This document shows, piece by piece, positions 43,485-53,091 of a stretch of 64,000 nt of DNA. The first letter of the stretch is position 1. Each line of letters starts with the position of its first letter. Under the pieces are notes generated by a model. The model worked only from the letters and a program-made list of their open reading frames with translations. It did no database searches and was not told the DNA's origin. The position numbers were made by a program, and so were the translations under genes. Source of the DNA: an uncultured Alsobacter sp. (GTDB lineage: Bacteria > Pseudomonadota > Alphaproteobacteria > Rhizobiales > Beijerinckiaceae); the NCBI RefSeq assembly GCF_945952055.1, contig NZ_CAMFHB010000027.1, positions 24,610 to 88,609 on the forward strand, written 5' to 3'.

Positions 43485-44789
43485 ATGAAATCCCAATCCA
43501 TGCGCGTCAGTCTTGCCATGACCATGGCCGGGCTCATTGGGACGTTCGTCGCCACGGGCGCAACCCTCGCCCAGGCCCAGACCGAGGTGGTCTACGCGAC
43601 CTTCCTTGATCCGGCGAACAAGAACGATCCTCGTTCCGAGGCCCAGACGCGGATCATCGAGGCCTTCGAGAAGGCCAACCCCGGCATCAAGGTCCGGGTG
43701 CTGATCGACACCAACCAGCAGACGACCCTGCGTGCCCTGCGGACGAAGTCGAACTCCCCCGACGCCTTCCGCGTCAACAACTTCAACGCGCCAGAATTCG
43801 TCGCGACAGGCTCGGTCCTGGCGCTCGACGACCTGATTGCGCGCGACAAGTTCGACATGAAGGATTGGCTGCTGCCGCTCGACGCCGCCAAGATCGGCGG
43901 CAAGCTCTACGGCATGCAGCAGGATTTCCGGATCCCGGTGCTGCTCTATCGCAAGGGCATGCTGGAGAAGGCCGGCATCAAGCCGCCGCGGACCTACGAC
44001 GAGGTCTGCGAGAGCGGGACCAAGCTGTCGACGCTCGGCAACGTCGTCGGCTATGCGGTGCCGCTCGGGACGTCCGGCGGCCCGGGCGGCGCGCAGGCCT
44101 TCGCCGAGCTGATGTTCTCGTCGATGGCGACCGAGACGACCGGCAAATACTTTGCCCCGGATGGTCGCGAGATGATCATTGACCGGGACCAGCTCCTGAA
44201 GACCTTGCAGATGGTCAAGGATCTGTACGGCAAGTGCGGAACCACGTCGAAGGCCAGCATCCAGTTCGGCTACAACGAGGTCCATGACGGCCTGCGGGCC
44301 GGCAACGTTGCGATGTCGAACTTCGGCCTCTACCGCTTCCGGGCCGTCCAGTCGGGCGGCGCCGGCGACGATCTCGGCTGGGCCCCTGCGCCTGCCTTCA
44401 AGGCGGATGGAAAGCTCGTGACCTACGGCTACACGGCCGCGGTGAATGCGAATGCGTCCCAGAAGGAGGCGGCCTGGCAGTTCATCCGTTTCCTCGGCAG
44501 CCCCGAAGCCCAGGCGATCGCGGCGGAAGCGGGCGAAGTGGTGGCCCGCGCATCGGTCTACGAGACCTCGCCCCACTTCAAGACGCCCGATGGTGAGCGT
44601 CAGAAGCAGTGGTCGCAGTTCATCCGCGAGCGTGGACAGTTCGTGTCGTACTCCGTGGCCCTCACGACGTTCCACCAGGTGTTGGGCGAGGCGGCCCAGC
44701 GCATGATCCTGCGGAACGGCTCGGCCGAGGACGCCCGCAGCGAGATCGAGAAGGGCTACAAGGAAGCGCTGGCCAAGATCGCGAACTAG
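43485..44789 (+). CDS. Sugar ABC transporter substrate-binding protein
   Basis: A 434-residue extracellular solute-binding protein family 1 member. A Sec signal peptide ends near residue 30 (ATLAQAQ). The mature part begins with EVVYATFLDP and continues with AFEKANPGIKVRVLI, the family's first lobe, and later GYTAAVNANASQKEAAWQFIRFL in the second lobe. GGAGGAAG precedes the ATG. It delivers an unknown sugar to the two permeases upstream. A hairpin at 44891-44918 probably ends the transcript. Confidence 0.93.
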   Translation: MKSQSMRVSLAMTMAGLIGTFVATGATLAQAQTEVVYATFLDPANKNDPRSEAQTRIIEAFEKANPGIKVRVLIDTNQQTTLRALRTKSNSPDAFRVNNFNAPEFVATGSVLALDDLIARDKFDMKDWLLPLDAAKIGGKLYGMQQDFRIPVLLYRKGMLEKAGIKPPRTYDEVCESGTKLSTLGNVVGYAVPLGTSGGPGGAQAFAELMFSSMATETTGKYFAPDGREMIIDRDQLLKTLQMVKDLYGKCGTTSKASIQFGYNEVHDGLRAGNVAMSNFGLYRFRAVQSGGAGDDLGWAPAPAFKADGKLVTYGYTAAVNANASQKEAAWQFIRFLGSPEAQAIAAEAGEVVARASVYETSPHFKTPDGERQKQWSQFIRERGQFVSYSVALTTFHQVLGEAAQRMILRNGSAEDARSEIEKGYKEALAKIAN

Positions 44790-45370
44790 ATCCTTCTGCC
44801 CGCCAACTCCGCTGCTCTGTCGACTTTCGGCGGCCGACTTTGGCGGCCAGTCGTCACAGCTGAAGAAGTCCAATTGAACCGATGCAACGAGGGGCTGCCG
44901 GGCTGAACCGGCGGCCCCCGTCTGTTGTTGTCGGTTTCGGACGAACCAGACGGTACCGCCATAGCTCCAATGCCCCTTCAACGCCAGAGCGTCGGCGCGG
45001 AACTCGACCTGTTGCGACTGTGATACCGACCGTGATACCTTCCATTCGAAGGCTCGGAATTCCGCAACGAATTCAACGATCTAGCTTTTCGCCGCCGCCT
45101 CCCCATGGGAGCGCCATTCCTTGCCCCAGCGCGTCGGCAAGGATCGGTCAACCGCCAGAGCCTTCGATCATCTGATGAATTCCGGCCCGCGATGAAGCGT
45201 CGGTGCGTCACCGACCGTGGAACCTCGGGTGTGGTGCGCGGGCCTTCGCGGTCGAACTCGATCAGACGTGGGATCAGGAGCTCGCCAGCCAGACGGTTTG
45301 CTCATGGACGCGCCTGGCACGGATCACGCGCAGTCCGGAAGCGTCCCCAGCCGATGCCTTGCTCGGGCGC
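44790..45370. other. 581-base convergent gap, terminator and short direct repeat only
   Basis: This gap separates the rightward ABC cluster and the leftward GMC gene. It holds a 14-base direct repeat (CGACTTT-GGCGGC type, 44821-44834 and 44835-44848) and the hairpin at 44891-44918. Composition around 45010-45090 is AT-richer. Short open frames exist but none has a ribosome site plus gene-like codon use. Nothing further is recognised. Confidence 0.55.
44891..44918 (+). terminator. Hairpin terminator after the ABC binding-protein gene
   Basis: GGGGCTGCCGG pairs with CCGGCGGCCCC (one G-T wobble) around a 6-base loop, about 100 bases after the stop. It is followed by a T-containing stretch (CTGTTGTTG) rather than a pure T-tract. 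It is a likely, moderately strong terminator. Confidence 0.55.
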
Positions 45371-46990
45371 TCACGATGACTGCGCGCATCGGAGGGCGAT
45401 CATCATGGCCGGCGCCATCGTGTTTCCGCTCGTCAGTGACGGCATGACGGACGCGTCGGCGACCGTGAGCCCTTCCACGCCGATGACGGCGAGATCCTGA
45501 TCGACCACCGCGTCAGGGTCACGGGCCAATCCCATCTTGCACGTGCCGACCGGATGAAACGCAGAGCCTGCCGTCTGCGCGATCCAGCGGTCGATGTCCG
45601 GAGCCGTCGTGACATCGCCCCCCGGTTGGAGCTCTTCCCCCCGGAACGGTGCAAAAGACGGCTGCGCCATGATCTTGCGGACGAGATGGAGCGCCCGATG
45701 CATCCTTTCTCGGTCCCGCGCATCGGCCAGGTAGCCAGCCCGAATGACAGGTGGCGACGCAGGGTCGGAATCGCGCAAGGTGAGGCGGCCACGGCTATGG
45801 GGGCGCATCGCGTAGAAGCTGAGGGAGTAGGCGTGCTGCAGCGCCCCGGCGGGCGGGGCCGGCATGAACGGCAGCCGCACCGTGGACTGGGAATGGGAGG
45901 GCGTGAAGAAGGCCTGGATGTCGGGTTCGGGCTCCGAACCGTTCGAGCGGAAATGAAGGCCCGAGCCAATCGGCATGGTCGTGCCGACGCCCCGGCGCAG
46001 CACGGCTGCCGCAAGGAAGGCGAGTGCGGCCCGGTCCACGCGGGTCAGGGCATGCAGCGTGATCGGCCGCAGGCAGGCATGCTGAACCCGGAGCGAAAGG
46101 TGGTCCTGCAGGTTTGCGCCGACCCCGGGCCGGTCGTCCACGACCGGAATGCCCAGCGCGCGCAAGTCACTCGCTGGGCCAAGCCCCGAGCGCAGCAAGA
46201 TCGCGGGCGAACCGATCGTCCCGGCGGCCAGGATGACGCGCCCCGCCGTCATCGCGACTTCCCGACCTGCCGACGCAACCCCGATGCCACAGGCCCGGCG
46301 GCCTTCGAACAGCACGCGCGTCACGGTGGCGTGGCGCAGGACACGCAGGTTGGGCCGTGCCAGGGCCGGCTGCAGGACGCTTCGCGCGGCCGACCAGCGT
46401 TCGCCGCCGGAAATGGTGAAGTGATAGCGACCGGCCCCCTCGTAAGGTGGAGCGTTGTAGTCGGCCGTCGCGGCATGGCCGGCCTCCTCGGCCGACCGCA
46501 GGAAGGCCTCGTGGAGAGGGTTGTCGCTTGTCCCGAGGGTGACGGGAACGGGGCCATCCGCCCCGTGATCGGGGCATGAGCCGCCCTCGAAACGCTCCAG
46601 CGCCCGAAACAGCGGCAGCACCGCGTCCCAGTTCCAGGCGGGCAGCCCTCCCGCGGCCCAGCGTTCGTAGTCGGAAGGACGGCCCCGGTGCCAGATCATT
46701 CCGTTGATGGTGGTTGATCCGCCCATCACCTTGCCGCGGGGCCACAGGATTCGTCGCCTGTTCAGGGCGGGCTCAGGCTCGGTTTCGGATAGCCAGTTCC
46801 CCCGTGGGCTGCCGTAGAGCAGCCCCGCCATGATCGGGACACGGTAGGCGGGATGCCAATCCCGCCCACCAGCCTCGACCAGCAGAACCCGCCGGCGCGG
46901 ATCCTCGCTGAGCTTCGCCGCGAGGACGCAGCCGGCGGCGCCCGCGCCGACGATCACGACGTCGGCAGCCATCCTCGCGACCTTTGCCAT
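45371..46990 (-). CDS. GMC family FAD oxidoreductase (choline/glucose dehydrogenase type)
   Basis: A 539-residue flavoprotein that oxidises an alcohol or sugar hydroxyl. The ADP-binding motif DVVIVGAGAAGCVLAAKLSED is at the start. GMC signature regions include WPRGKVMGGSTTINGMIWHRG and ILAAGTIGSPAILLRSGLG. The C-terminal catalytic His is in FHPVGTCKMG, followed by GLTVADASVMPSLTSGNTMAP. A second Met six codons in is an alternative start. There is no signal peptide, so it is cytoplasmic. It is last in the ABC/FAD operon, 23 bases after the binding protein gene, and probably acts on the imported compound. Confidence 0.94.
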   Translation of the reverse strand: MAKVARMAADVVIVGAGAAGCVLAAKLSEDPRRRVLLVEAGGRDWHPAYRVPIMAGLLYGSPRGNWLSETEPEPALNRRRILWPRGKVMGGSTTINGMIWHRGRPSDYERWAAGGLPAWNWDAVLPLFRALERFEGGSCPDHGADGPVPVTLGTSDNPLHEAFLRSAEEAGHAATADYNAPPYEGAGRYHFTISGGERWSAARSVLQPALARPNLRVLRHATVTRVLFEGRRACGIGVASAGREVAMTAGRVILAAGTIGSPAILLRSGLGPASDLRALGIPVVDDRPGVGANLQDHLSLRVQHACLRPITLHALTRVDRAALAFLAAAVLRRGVGTTMPIGSGLHFRSNGSEPEPDIQAFFTPSHSQSTVRLPFMPAPPAGALQHAYSLSFYAMRPHSRGRLTLRDSDPASPPVIRAGYLADARDRERMHRALHLVRKIMAQPSFAPFRGEELQPGGDVTTAPDIDRWIAQTAGSAFHPVGTCKMGLARDPDAVVDQDLAVIGVEGLTVADASVMPSLTSGNTMAPAMMIALRCAQSS

Positions 46991-47013
46991 CTCGCCTCAG
47001 GCGACCGTGTCGG

Positions 47014-48300
47014 TCATTGGGCTTCGGCGAACTTCTTCTCCGCCTCGGCGAGAGCCTCCTTCGGGGAGATCTTGTCCTGCATGACGCGCGCGAGCGCCTC
47101 GTTGAGGCCCGCCTGCAAGGTGCGCGTGTTGCATTCCACGGGCTCCATCCAGCTCGAGGCGCTCCAGGCATCGATCATCGTCTTCACCCAGGCGTTCTCG
47201 GGCTGATTGAAGAAGGCATCGCCGAGCAGCGACTTTCGCGAGGGGACCTGGCCGCCAACGGTGGCCCAGAGCTTGACGCCATCGGGGCTGACCATGGCGT
47301 CGATGAACTTCGCGGCCTCCGCCTGGCGCGGTGACTTCGCCCATTCTGCGACCCACCACCCGGAGACGGGCATGGGGCCCGGCTTGGCGCCGTCCCATGA
47401 AGGCCAGGCCATGATGCCGACATTGTCACCGCCGAACTTGGCGTTCTTCGCGATCACGCTGAAGCGCAGGTTGGAGCTGATGGCGATGGCGTAGCGTCCC
47501 GCCACGAACTGGTCGGTGACGTCGTCAACACTGTTGACCAGTGCTTCCTTGGGCGTGACCTTGGCGTCATCGATGAGGGACTGGGTGTATGTCAGCGCCT
47601 TCACGCCCAGGTCAGTGGCGTAGTTGGCCTTGCAGGCGTTGAACAGCGGCTGCTTCTCGTCGAGCATGCCGATCAGCATCGGGGTGCTCTCGGTCTTGAT
47701 CGGTGCCAGCGGAATGCCGAGCCCCCAGGTTTCGGTGCGCCCGTCCTTGACCACCGTCAGCTTCTTCGCGGCGTCGCGCAGCGCATCCCAGGTCTTGATC
47801 GTCGCCGGATCGATCCCCGCCTGCTTGAACAGGTCCTTGCGGTAGTAGATCACGCTCGCCCCATGGAACAGCGGCAGAGCCACGAGCTTCCCGTCGACGA
47901 CCCCGGCATCCCAGCCCGCCTTGACGAAGAAGTCGTCCTTTCCGCCTGCCGGCCACTTCGACACGACGGCGCCGCCGAGATCGGCACCGGCACCGGACTT
48001 GGCGAGGCCCCCGAGGTTCTTGGCGTCGATCCAGACGATGTCCGGATTGCCACCGGTTCGGTGTCCGAGAAAGAACTTCGACGGCATCTGGGCGAAGTCC
48101 TGCGGCTCCACCTTGATGCGGATGCCGGGGTTCTTGGCCTCGAAATCCTTGATCATCTGGGCCAGCGCCACCTCGCGTGGCGAGGTCTTGTTGGGATCGA
48201 GAAACGTCCACATGGTGACTGTCGTCTGGGCCGAGGCCGCCGCCGTCAGCGTGACGAGCGTCGGCAGGGCCCAAGCGAACGCAGGGATGAACCTAGGCAT
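47014..48300 (-). CDS. Sugar ABC transporter substrate-binding protein
   Basis: The ATG at 48300 (GGAGGA upstream) gives 428 residues with a Sec signal peptide ending near AAASAQ. The mature sequence has the family-1 pattern: TVTMWTFLDPNKTSP, IKDFEAKNPGIRIKVEPQDF, NPDIVWIDAKNLG and VSGWWVAEWAKSPRQAEAA. It serves the permease pair and ATPase of the same operon, although it lies downstream of the two FAD enzymes. It resembles the binding protein of the other cluster only at family level. Confidence 0.93.
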   Translation of the reverse strand: MPRFIPAFAWALPTLVTLTAAASAQTTVTMWTFLDPNKTSPREVALAQMIKDFEAKNPGIRIKVEPQDFAQMPSKFFLGHRTGGNPDIVWIDAKNLGGLAKSGAGADLGGAVVSKWPAGGKDDFFVKAGWDAGVVDGKLVALPLFHGASVIYYRKDLFKQAGIDPATIKTWDALRDAAKKLTVVKDGRTETWGLGIPLAPIKTESTPMLIGMLDEKQPLFNACKANYATDLGVKALTYTQSLIDDAKVTPKEALVNSVDDVTDQFVAGRYAIAISSNLRFSVIAKNAKFGGDNVGIMAWPSWDGAKPGPMPVSGWWVAEWAKSPRQAEAAKFIDAMVSPDGVKLWATVGGQVPSRKSLLGDAFFNQPENAWVKTMIDAWSASSWMEPVECNTRTLQAGLNEALARVMQDKISPKEALAEAEKKFAEAQ

Positions 48301-48321
48301 CTCAGCTTCCTCCAATCCGCC

Positions 48322-49716
48322 TCAATAGGTCGTCTCCAGGACTGCGCCCTGTTCGCGGAGGCGTTCGCGAAGGGCTTGAACGGAAAGCTGGGCAATGGGC
48401 GTTTCGGACGTGGCGCACAGCGCAGCCGCGGTGCCGGCGGCCTGCCCCATGGACATGCAGGTTCCCATGACCCGGGCGGAACCGTGCGCCTCGCGGGTTG
48501 CCGAGAGACAGCGGCCCGCGACCAGGAGGTTGCGCAGGCCTCGCGGGACCAGGCATCCGAAGGGAATGTCGTAGGATCCGCCGTCGCGGATCATCTCCCG
48601 GCGATGCTGGCGCCCGGCGCCATGAACGTCGAGCTCATGCGCACCCTTGGCGATGCCGTCGCCACGCTTGCGGCCGGTGAGCACATCGTCGCCGGTCAGG
48701 ACCTCGAGCCCCATGATCCTGCGGGTCTCACGGATCCCGATACGCGGGGCGAGGCCCGAAAAGACCGCCTTCTCGAAACCGGGGACGCGATTCTGAAGGA
48801 AGCGCACGCAGGTCCAGACCTGGTCGACGAGCCGGGGGAGAGCGCGACTCAGGGCATCCGGGTCGGTGGCATCGAGGTCCGCAATGCGGGTCGTGTTGAG
48901 GCTGACCTCGCGCCGGGCGGTCGAGACCGGGCAGACGGCCAGGATGCCGCACGGCGCGAGCTCTCCCGCTGCGATGGCCTGCGCGATGAAAGGCTTCTGG
49001 CCGTCGAAGAAGACGGAGGGGACATTCTGCTGTCGCAGCCTTTCCGCGCATTCCGCCTTGCTGAGGTGGGCAATGGCCGGGCTTTCGCCCAGCCCCACGA
49101 ATTCGGGGTGAGCGACGACGAAGTCGAGCAGCGGGCCGGGGTCGACGCCCTGCATCCGGAACATCATGGTGACCGGCTGGAAGGCACCGCCCTCGCCGCC
49201 CTTCTGCGACTGCGCTCCGGCGCGCACGGCGACATCGCCGTCGCCCGAGCAGTCGATGAACACCTCCGCGGTGACGAGGGTCTTGCCGCTCTTGTTGGCG
49301 ATCACGACGCCGGTGACGCGCCCGTCATCCACCACGACGTCTTCCGCGAAGCTGTTGAGCAGGAGCTCCACGCCGGCCTCGGACACCATCATGGCGCAGG
49401 CGAGCTTCATCACCTCGGGATCGACGCAGACGAGCCACAGGGACCGCCAGTCGAAATAGGGTGCCACCAGTCCGCCCATCGTCTCGCACCGGTCGAGGAG
49501 CTCCCGGACGATGCCGCCGACCACCCACTCGCCACAGGCGCTGAGGCACGCGTTGAGCGGAAGCCCGCTCAGGAGCTCGCCCCCGATCGAAGGCCCCGCA
49601 TCGACAAGGAGCGTACGAGCTCCGTTTCGCGCGGCGGCGATGGAGGCGGCCAGCCCCGCGCTGCCGGAGCCGATGACCACGACGTCGTAGGAGAGGGCGC
49701 GCAGCGCTGCGGGCAT
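48322..49716 (-). CDS. FAD-dependent oxidoreductase (FAD_oxidored family), copy 2
   Basis: The ATG at 49716 overlaps the upstream stop (TGATG) and gives 464 residues; the longer frame is non-homologous. The FAD motif is DVVVIGSGSAGLAASIAAARNG, and GGELLSGLPLNACLS, FIDCSGDGDVA and FSGLAPRIGIRETRRI follow. A closing DGGSYDIPFGCLVPRG and GTCMSMGQAAGTAAA complete the family pattern. It is a tandem paralogue of the next gene upstream. Members are soluble flavoproteins found next to sugar ABC importers; the reaction is unclear. Confidence 0.92.
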   Translation of the reverse strand: MPAALRALSYDVVVIGSGSAGLAASIAAARNGARTLLVDAGPSIGGELLSGLPLNACLSACGEWVVGGIVRELLDRCETMGGLVAPYFDWRSLWLVCVDPEVMKLACAMMVSEAGVELLLNSFAEDVVVDDGRVTGVVIANKSGKTLVTAEVFIDCSGDGDVAVRAGAQSQKGGEGGAFQPVTMMFRMQGVDPGPLLDFVVAHPEFVGLGESPAIAHLSKAECAERLRQQNVPSVFFDGQKPFIAQAIAAGELAPCGILAVCPVSTARREVSLNTTRIADLDATDPDALSRALPRLVDQVWTCVRFLQNRVPGFEKAVFSGLAPRIGIRETRRIMGLEVLTGDDVLTGRKRGDGIAKGAHELDVHGAGRQHRREMIRDGGSYDIPFGCLVPRGLRNLLVAGRCLSATREAHGSARVMGTCMSMGQAAGTAAALCATSETPIAQLSVQALRERLREQGAVLETTY

Positions 49717-51119
49717 CAGCGCGTTCCTTCCAGAACCGCGCCTTGCGCGCGCAACGTTTCGCGCAGCCGGCCGACATGGACCTGCCGCAGATCGGAAATG
49801 GCGTCGTTTGCGGACGCCACGATGGCTGCGGCCGTGCCGGCGGCCTGTCCCATCGCGAGGCACGTGCCCATGACCCTGGCCGAGCTGTGGGCGACGCGGC
49901 TCGCAGACATGCAGCGCCCCACCACCAGGAGGTTGGGAACTCCCCGGGCCAGAAGCATGCCGTAGGGAATGTCGTAGGAGCCGCCGTCTCTGATCGGGCG
50001 GCGCATGTGGCCGGTCCCGGCGAGGTGAACGTCGATCTCGTGGGCGCCCTTGGCGATCCCGTCCTCACGCTTGCGAGCTTCGGCCACGTCGTCGTCCCCG
50101 AGCACGACGTCGCACAGGATGCGACGGGTCTCGCGTATGCCGATGCGCGGTGCCAGACCGGAGAAGACGGCGTCCTCGAAGCCGGGAACGGAGGACTTGA
50201 GGAAGCCGGCGCACTCCCACACCTGTTTCACCAGGTCCGGCAAGGCCTGGCTGAGCCGTTCGGTGTCGGTGGCGTCGAGATGGCCGACGCGGGTGGTGTT
50301 GACGCTGACCTCCCGACGCTGCATCGAGGTGGGCGTGATGCCCATCATCGAGGACCTGTGCAGCGCCCCGCGCGCCATGGCGTCGCGCATCACCGGACCG
50401 TCCGAGACCAGGAAGACCTTCGGCAGGCCCTGTCGGTAGAGGGCCGCGGCGCACTCCGCCCTGGAGAGGCCAATGCCTTCGTATTCCCCGAGGCCAGCAT
50501 TCTCCGGGTTGTCGCGCACGAAGCGAAGCAGGCGCTCGCCATCCACGCCAACCATGCGGAACATCAGCGTGACCGGTTGCAGTTCGCCCTGCGCCGCGTC
50601 GCCCTTCTCGAAGGGGACGCCGGCGGCCACGGCGACGTCACCGTCCCCTGAAGCGTCGATGACCGTGCCGGCCTCGACCAGGGTGCGTCTTCCCTTGTTG
50701 ACCACCACGACGCCGCGGACGCGCGGGCCGTCCATGACGACCTGGTCGGCATAGCTGTAGAGCCGCAAGACGACGCCCGCCTGCTGCAGCACGTTGAGCA
50801 CCGCGATCTTCATGATCTCCGGGTCGACGGCGACGACGTGCAGCGAGCGGTAGTCGTTGATCGGGCCGATGTAGCCGCCGAGCCGGTCGCACTCGTCGAA
50901 GAGATCGCGGCAGACGCCGCCCACCACCCATTCGCCGCGGCTCGACAGGCAGCCGTCGACCGGAATTCCGGAGACGAGTTCTCCGCCCACCATCGGCCCG
51001 GCGTCGACCAGCAGGACGCGTGCCCCATTGCGGGCCGCCGCTACGGCCGCGCCAATGCCGGCGGCCCCACCGCCCACCACCAGCACGTCCCAGCGTTCGA
51101 AATGCAGCATCTCCGGCAT
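49716..51119 (-). CDS. FAD-dependent oxidoreductase (FAD_oxidored family), copy 1
   Basis: GGGAG before the ATG at 51119 gives 467 residues; three earlier in-frame starts overlap the ATPase gene. Blocks: DVLVVGGGAAGIGAAVAAARNG, GGELVSGIPVDGCLS, VIDASGDGDVA, FSGLAPRIGIRETRRI, DGGSYDIPYGMLLARG. The same blocks occur in the downstream copy, so a tandem duplication followed by divergence is clear. It probably oxidises an imported polyol or sugar derivative with the GMC enzyme as partner; this is inference from context. Confidence 0.92.
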   Translation of the reverse strand: MPEMLHFERWDVLVVGGGAAGIGAAVAAARNGARVLLVDAGPMVGGELVSGIPVDGCLSSRGEWVVGGVCRDLFDECDRLGGYIGPINDYRSLHVVAVDPEIMKIAVLNVLQQAGVVLRLYSYADQVVMDGPRVRGVVVVNKGRRTLVEAGTVIDASGDGDVAVAAGVPFEKGDAAQGELQPVTLMFRMVGVDGERLLRFVRDNPENAGLGEYEGIGLSRAECAAALYRQGLPKVFLVSDGPVMRDAMARGALHRSSMMGITPTSMQRREVSVNTTRVGHLDATDTERLSQALPDLVKQVWECAGFLKSSVPGFEDAVFSGLAPRIGIRETRRILCDVVLGDDDVAEARKREDGIAKGAHEIDVHLAGTGHMRRPIRDGGSYDIPYGMLLARGVPNLLVVGRCMSASRVAHSSARVMGTCLAMGQAAGTAAAIVASANDAISDLRQVHVGRLRETLRAQGAVLEGTR

Positions 51120-51121
51120 GT

Positions 51122-52222
51122 TCACTCCCATCTGCAAAGCGCGGTGCCCGACTGCGGATCGAAGGCCGCGATCCGGTCAGGAAGCGCTCGCAACCAGACC
51201 CCGTCGCCGCGGGCGAAGCCTGCATTGGGCTCGGCCCGCACGCAGATCTCGGCACCGCCGGGAAGGGCGCAGGTCAGAAGCGCGTCGGGCCCGGAGAGTT
51301 CGACCAGCTTCACGGTCGCGGGGTCGCCCTCTCCCGCCTCGCGGCCGGCCCGGAAGGCTTCCGCGCGAAGGCACAAAACGACCCGTCGGCCCGCGAGAGC
51401 GTCCAGGTGTCGGACCGCCCCATCGAGGGTGAGCATCCCTCCCGCGGTCTCGAAGATCATGCGGCCGGAACCGCCCGTGAGCACACCCTCGAGCAGCACC
51501 GGCTCTCGTTCGCCGACGAACTCGGCGACGAAGAGATTGGCCGGGCGTGAGTAGATTTCGGCGGGTGTCGCGAACTGCTGGAGGCGGCCGTTGCTGAACA
51601 CCGCGATGCGGGTCGCCAGCGTCATCGCCTCCGCCTGGTCGTGAGTGACGTAGACGATGGTGGAGCCGATGGCCTCGTGCAGGGCCTTGATGTCGCGGCG
51701 CATGCGGATGCGGAGGCGTGCGTCGAGGTTGGAGAGCGGTTCGTCGAGAAGGAAGACCTTCGGGTCGCGGATCATCGCCCGGCCCAGCGCCACCCGTTGC
51801 TGCTGGCCGCCCGAGAGCTCCTTGGGATAGCGGTGGAGGAGTTCGGCGAGGCCCAGCGTGGCCGCGACCTTTTCGACCTTTTGCTCCACCTCGGCGGCGG
51901 ACACGCGGCGGTCACGTGCCTTCAGCGGGAACTCGAGGTTCTCGAACACGGTCAGGTGGGGGTAGAGGGCGTAGTTCTGAAAGACCATGGCGATGTCGCG
52001 CCGGTCCGGGGTGACGTCGTTGACGACCCGTTCGCCGATCCGGATTTCGCCTTCGTCGGCATCGATCAGGCCGGCGAGCAAGTTCAACGTCGTCGTCTTG
52101 CCCGATCCGGAAGGGCCCAGGAGGGCCACGAACTCGCCGGGTGCGATCGACAGATCGAGCGCCTCGAGCGCGACGGCGTCGCCGTAGGTCTTGCGCACGC
52201 CGGTGAAGGAAACGCTGGTCAT
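51122..52222 (-). CDS. Sugar ABC transporter ATP-binding protein (MalK/UgpC type)
   Basis: A 366-residue ATPase with Walker [10 protein letters not shown] (36-44), signature [12 protein letters not shown], Walker [13 protein letters not shown] and the switch His in YVTHDQAEA. The C-terminal ~120 residues are the TOBE/MalK regulatory domain. It lies two to three bases from both neighbours. It is the only sugar-importer ATPase in the window, so it may serve both this importer and the ATPase-less one at 41.7-44.8 kb, as MsiK-like proteins do elsewhere. Confidence 0.94.
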   Translation of the reverse strand: MTSVSFTGVRKTYGDAVALEALDLSIAPGEFVALLGPSGSGKTTTLNLLAGLIDADEGEIRIGERVVNDVTPDRRDIAMVFQNYALYPHLTVFENLEFPLKARDRRVSAAEVEQKVEKVAATLGLAELLHRYPKELSGGQQQRVALGRAMIRDPKVFLLDEPLSNLDARLRIRMRRDIKALHEAIGSTIVYVTHDQAEAMTLATRIAVFSNGRLQQFATPAEIYSRPANLFVAEFVGEREPVLLEGVLTGGSGRMIFETAGGMLTLDGAVRHLDALAGRRVVLCLRAEAFRAGREAGEGDPATVKLVELSGPDALLTCALPGGAEICVRAEPNAGFARGDGVWLRALPDRIAAFDPQSGTALCRWE

Positions 52223-52224
52223 GC

Positions 52225-53091
52225 TCAGCCCTTGATGCTGCCGCCGGTCATGCCGGACAGGAAGTAGCGCTGGAAGGCGATGAAGACGGCGATGACCGGC
52301 ACGATCGACAGCATGGCCGAGGCCGTGAGAGGACCCCAGTCCCGGCCGTAGAACCCGAGATAGCCGTAGATCGCGACAGGGAGGGTCTTCACGTCCTCCG
52401 ACGACGTCATCACCACGGCCACGACGAAGTCGTTCCAGGCGAAGGTCAGCACGAACAGCGCCGACGCGACCAGCCCCGGCCCGGACAGCGGGAGGACGAC
52501 CTTTCGCAAGGTCTGCAGGCGCGTGCAGCCGTCGATGCGCGCCGCATGCTCCAGCTCGACCGGAAGCGTTCCGAAATACCCATAGAGGAGCCAGACGACG
52601 ATCGGGAGCTGGTAGGCGGTGTAGAGCAGCGCCAGGCCCGTGAGGCTGTTGGTGAGCCCGATGCTGGCGAGAAGCGTGAAGGTGGGCACCAGCACGGACG
52701 GCAACGGAATGCTCATCAGCGCCATCACGGCGAACATCACGGCCGCCTTGCCGGTGAAGGCCATGCGGGCGAGGGCATAGGCGGCGAGGCTGCCAAGGGC
52801 CAGCGAGAGCACGACCGCGGCGGTGGAAACGATCGCACTGTTCAGGACGAAGTGGTGGATGCCCGTGCGAAAGAGGAGGGCGTAGTGCTCCAGTGTCGGC
52901 CGGGAGGGAATGAACTCGGGCGGATAGGCGAGGATGTCAGGCGCGGGCTTCAGGGAGGTCGAGAGGCCCCAGAGGATCGGCCCGAGTGCGACGGCCGCGA
53001 TCGCGATGTCGATCACCCAGCCCGCCCACCGGCGGGTTCGCCTGCGCGAGCGCCATCGCCGTGCGGGTCGTTGTTGCAAGGGCGCGCTCAT
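52225..53091 (-). CDS. Sugar ABC transporter permease (MalG type)
   Basis: A 288-residue permease. After an Arg-rich start (cytoplasmic), six helices follow, the first near 28-48. The EAA loop is ELEHAARIDGCTRLQTLRKVVLPL. It ends FLSGMTGGSIKG, the MalG-type terminus. Its start overlaps the partner permease stop by four bases and its stop is followed at two bases by the ATPase. Confidence 0.93.
   Translation of the reverse strand: MSAPLQQRPARRWRSRRRTRRWAGWVIDIAIAAVALGPILWGLSTSLKPAPDILAYPPEFIPSRPTLEHYALLFRTGIHHFVLNSAIVSTAAVVLSLALGSLAAYALARMAFTGKAAVMFAVMALMSIPLPSVLVPTFTLLASIGLTNSLTGLALLYTAYQLPIVVWLLYGYFGTLPVELEHAARIDGCTRLQTLRKVVLPLSGPGLVASALFVLTFAWNDFVVAVVMTSSEDVKTLPVAIYGYLGFYGRDWGPLTASAMLSIVPVIAVFIAFQRYFLSGMTGGSIKG

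Noticed and set aside
42408..44981. An 857-codon minus-strand frame opposite the sugar ABC genes
   Set aside because: Low-complexity Arg/Asp/Gly/His composition and exact opposition to two permeases and a binding protein mark it as a shadow.
44790..45370. tRNA or small RNA gene in the large gap
   Set aside because: No cloverleaf, CCA end or T-loop pattern; only a terminator-like hairpin and a short direct repeat.
47863..49965. A 700-codon plus-strand frame
   Set aside because: Lies opposite the binding protein and FAD oxidoreductase genes; no motif, no ribosome site.
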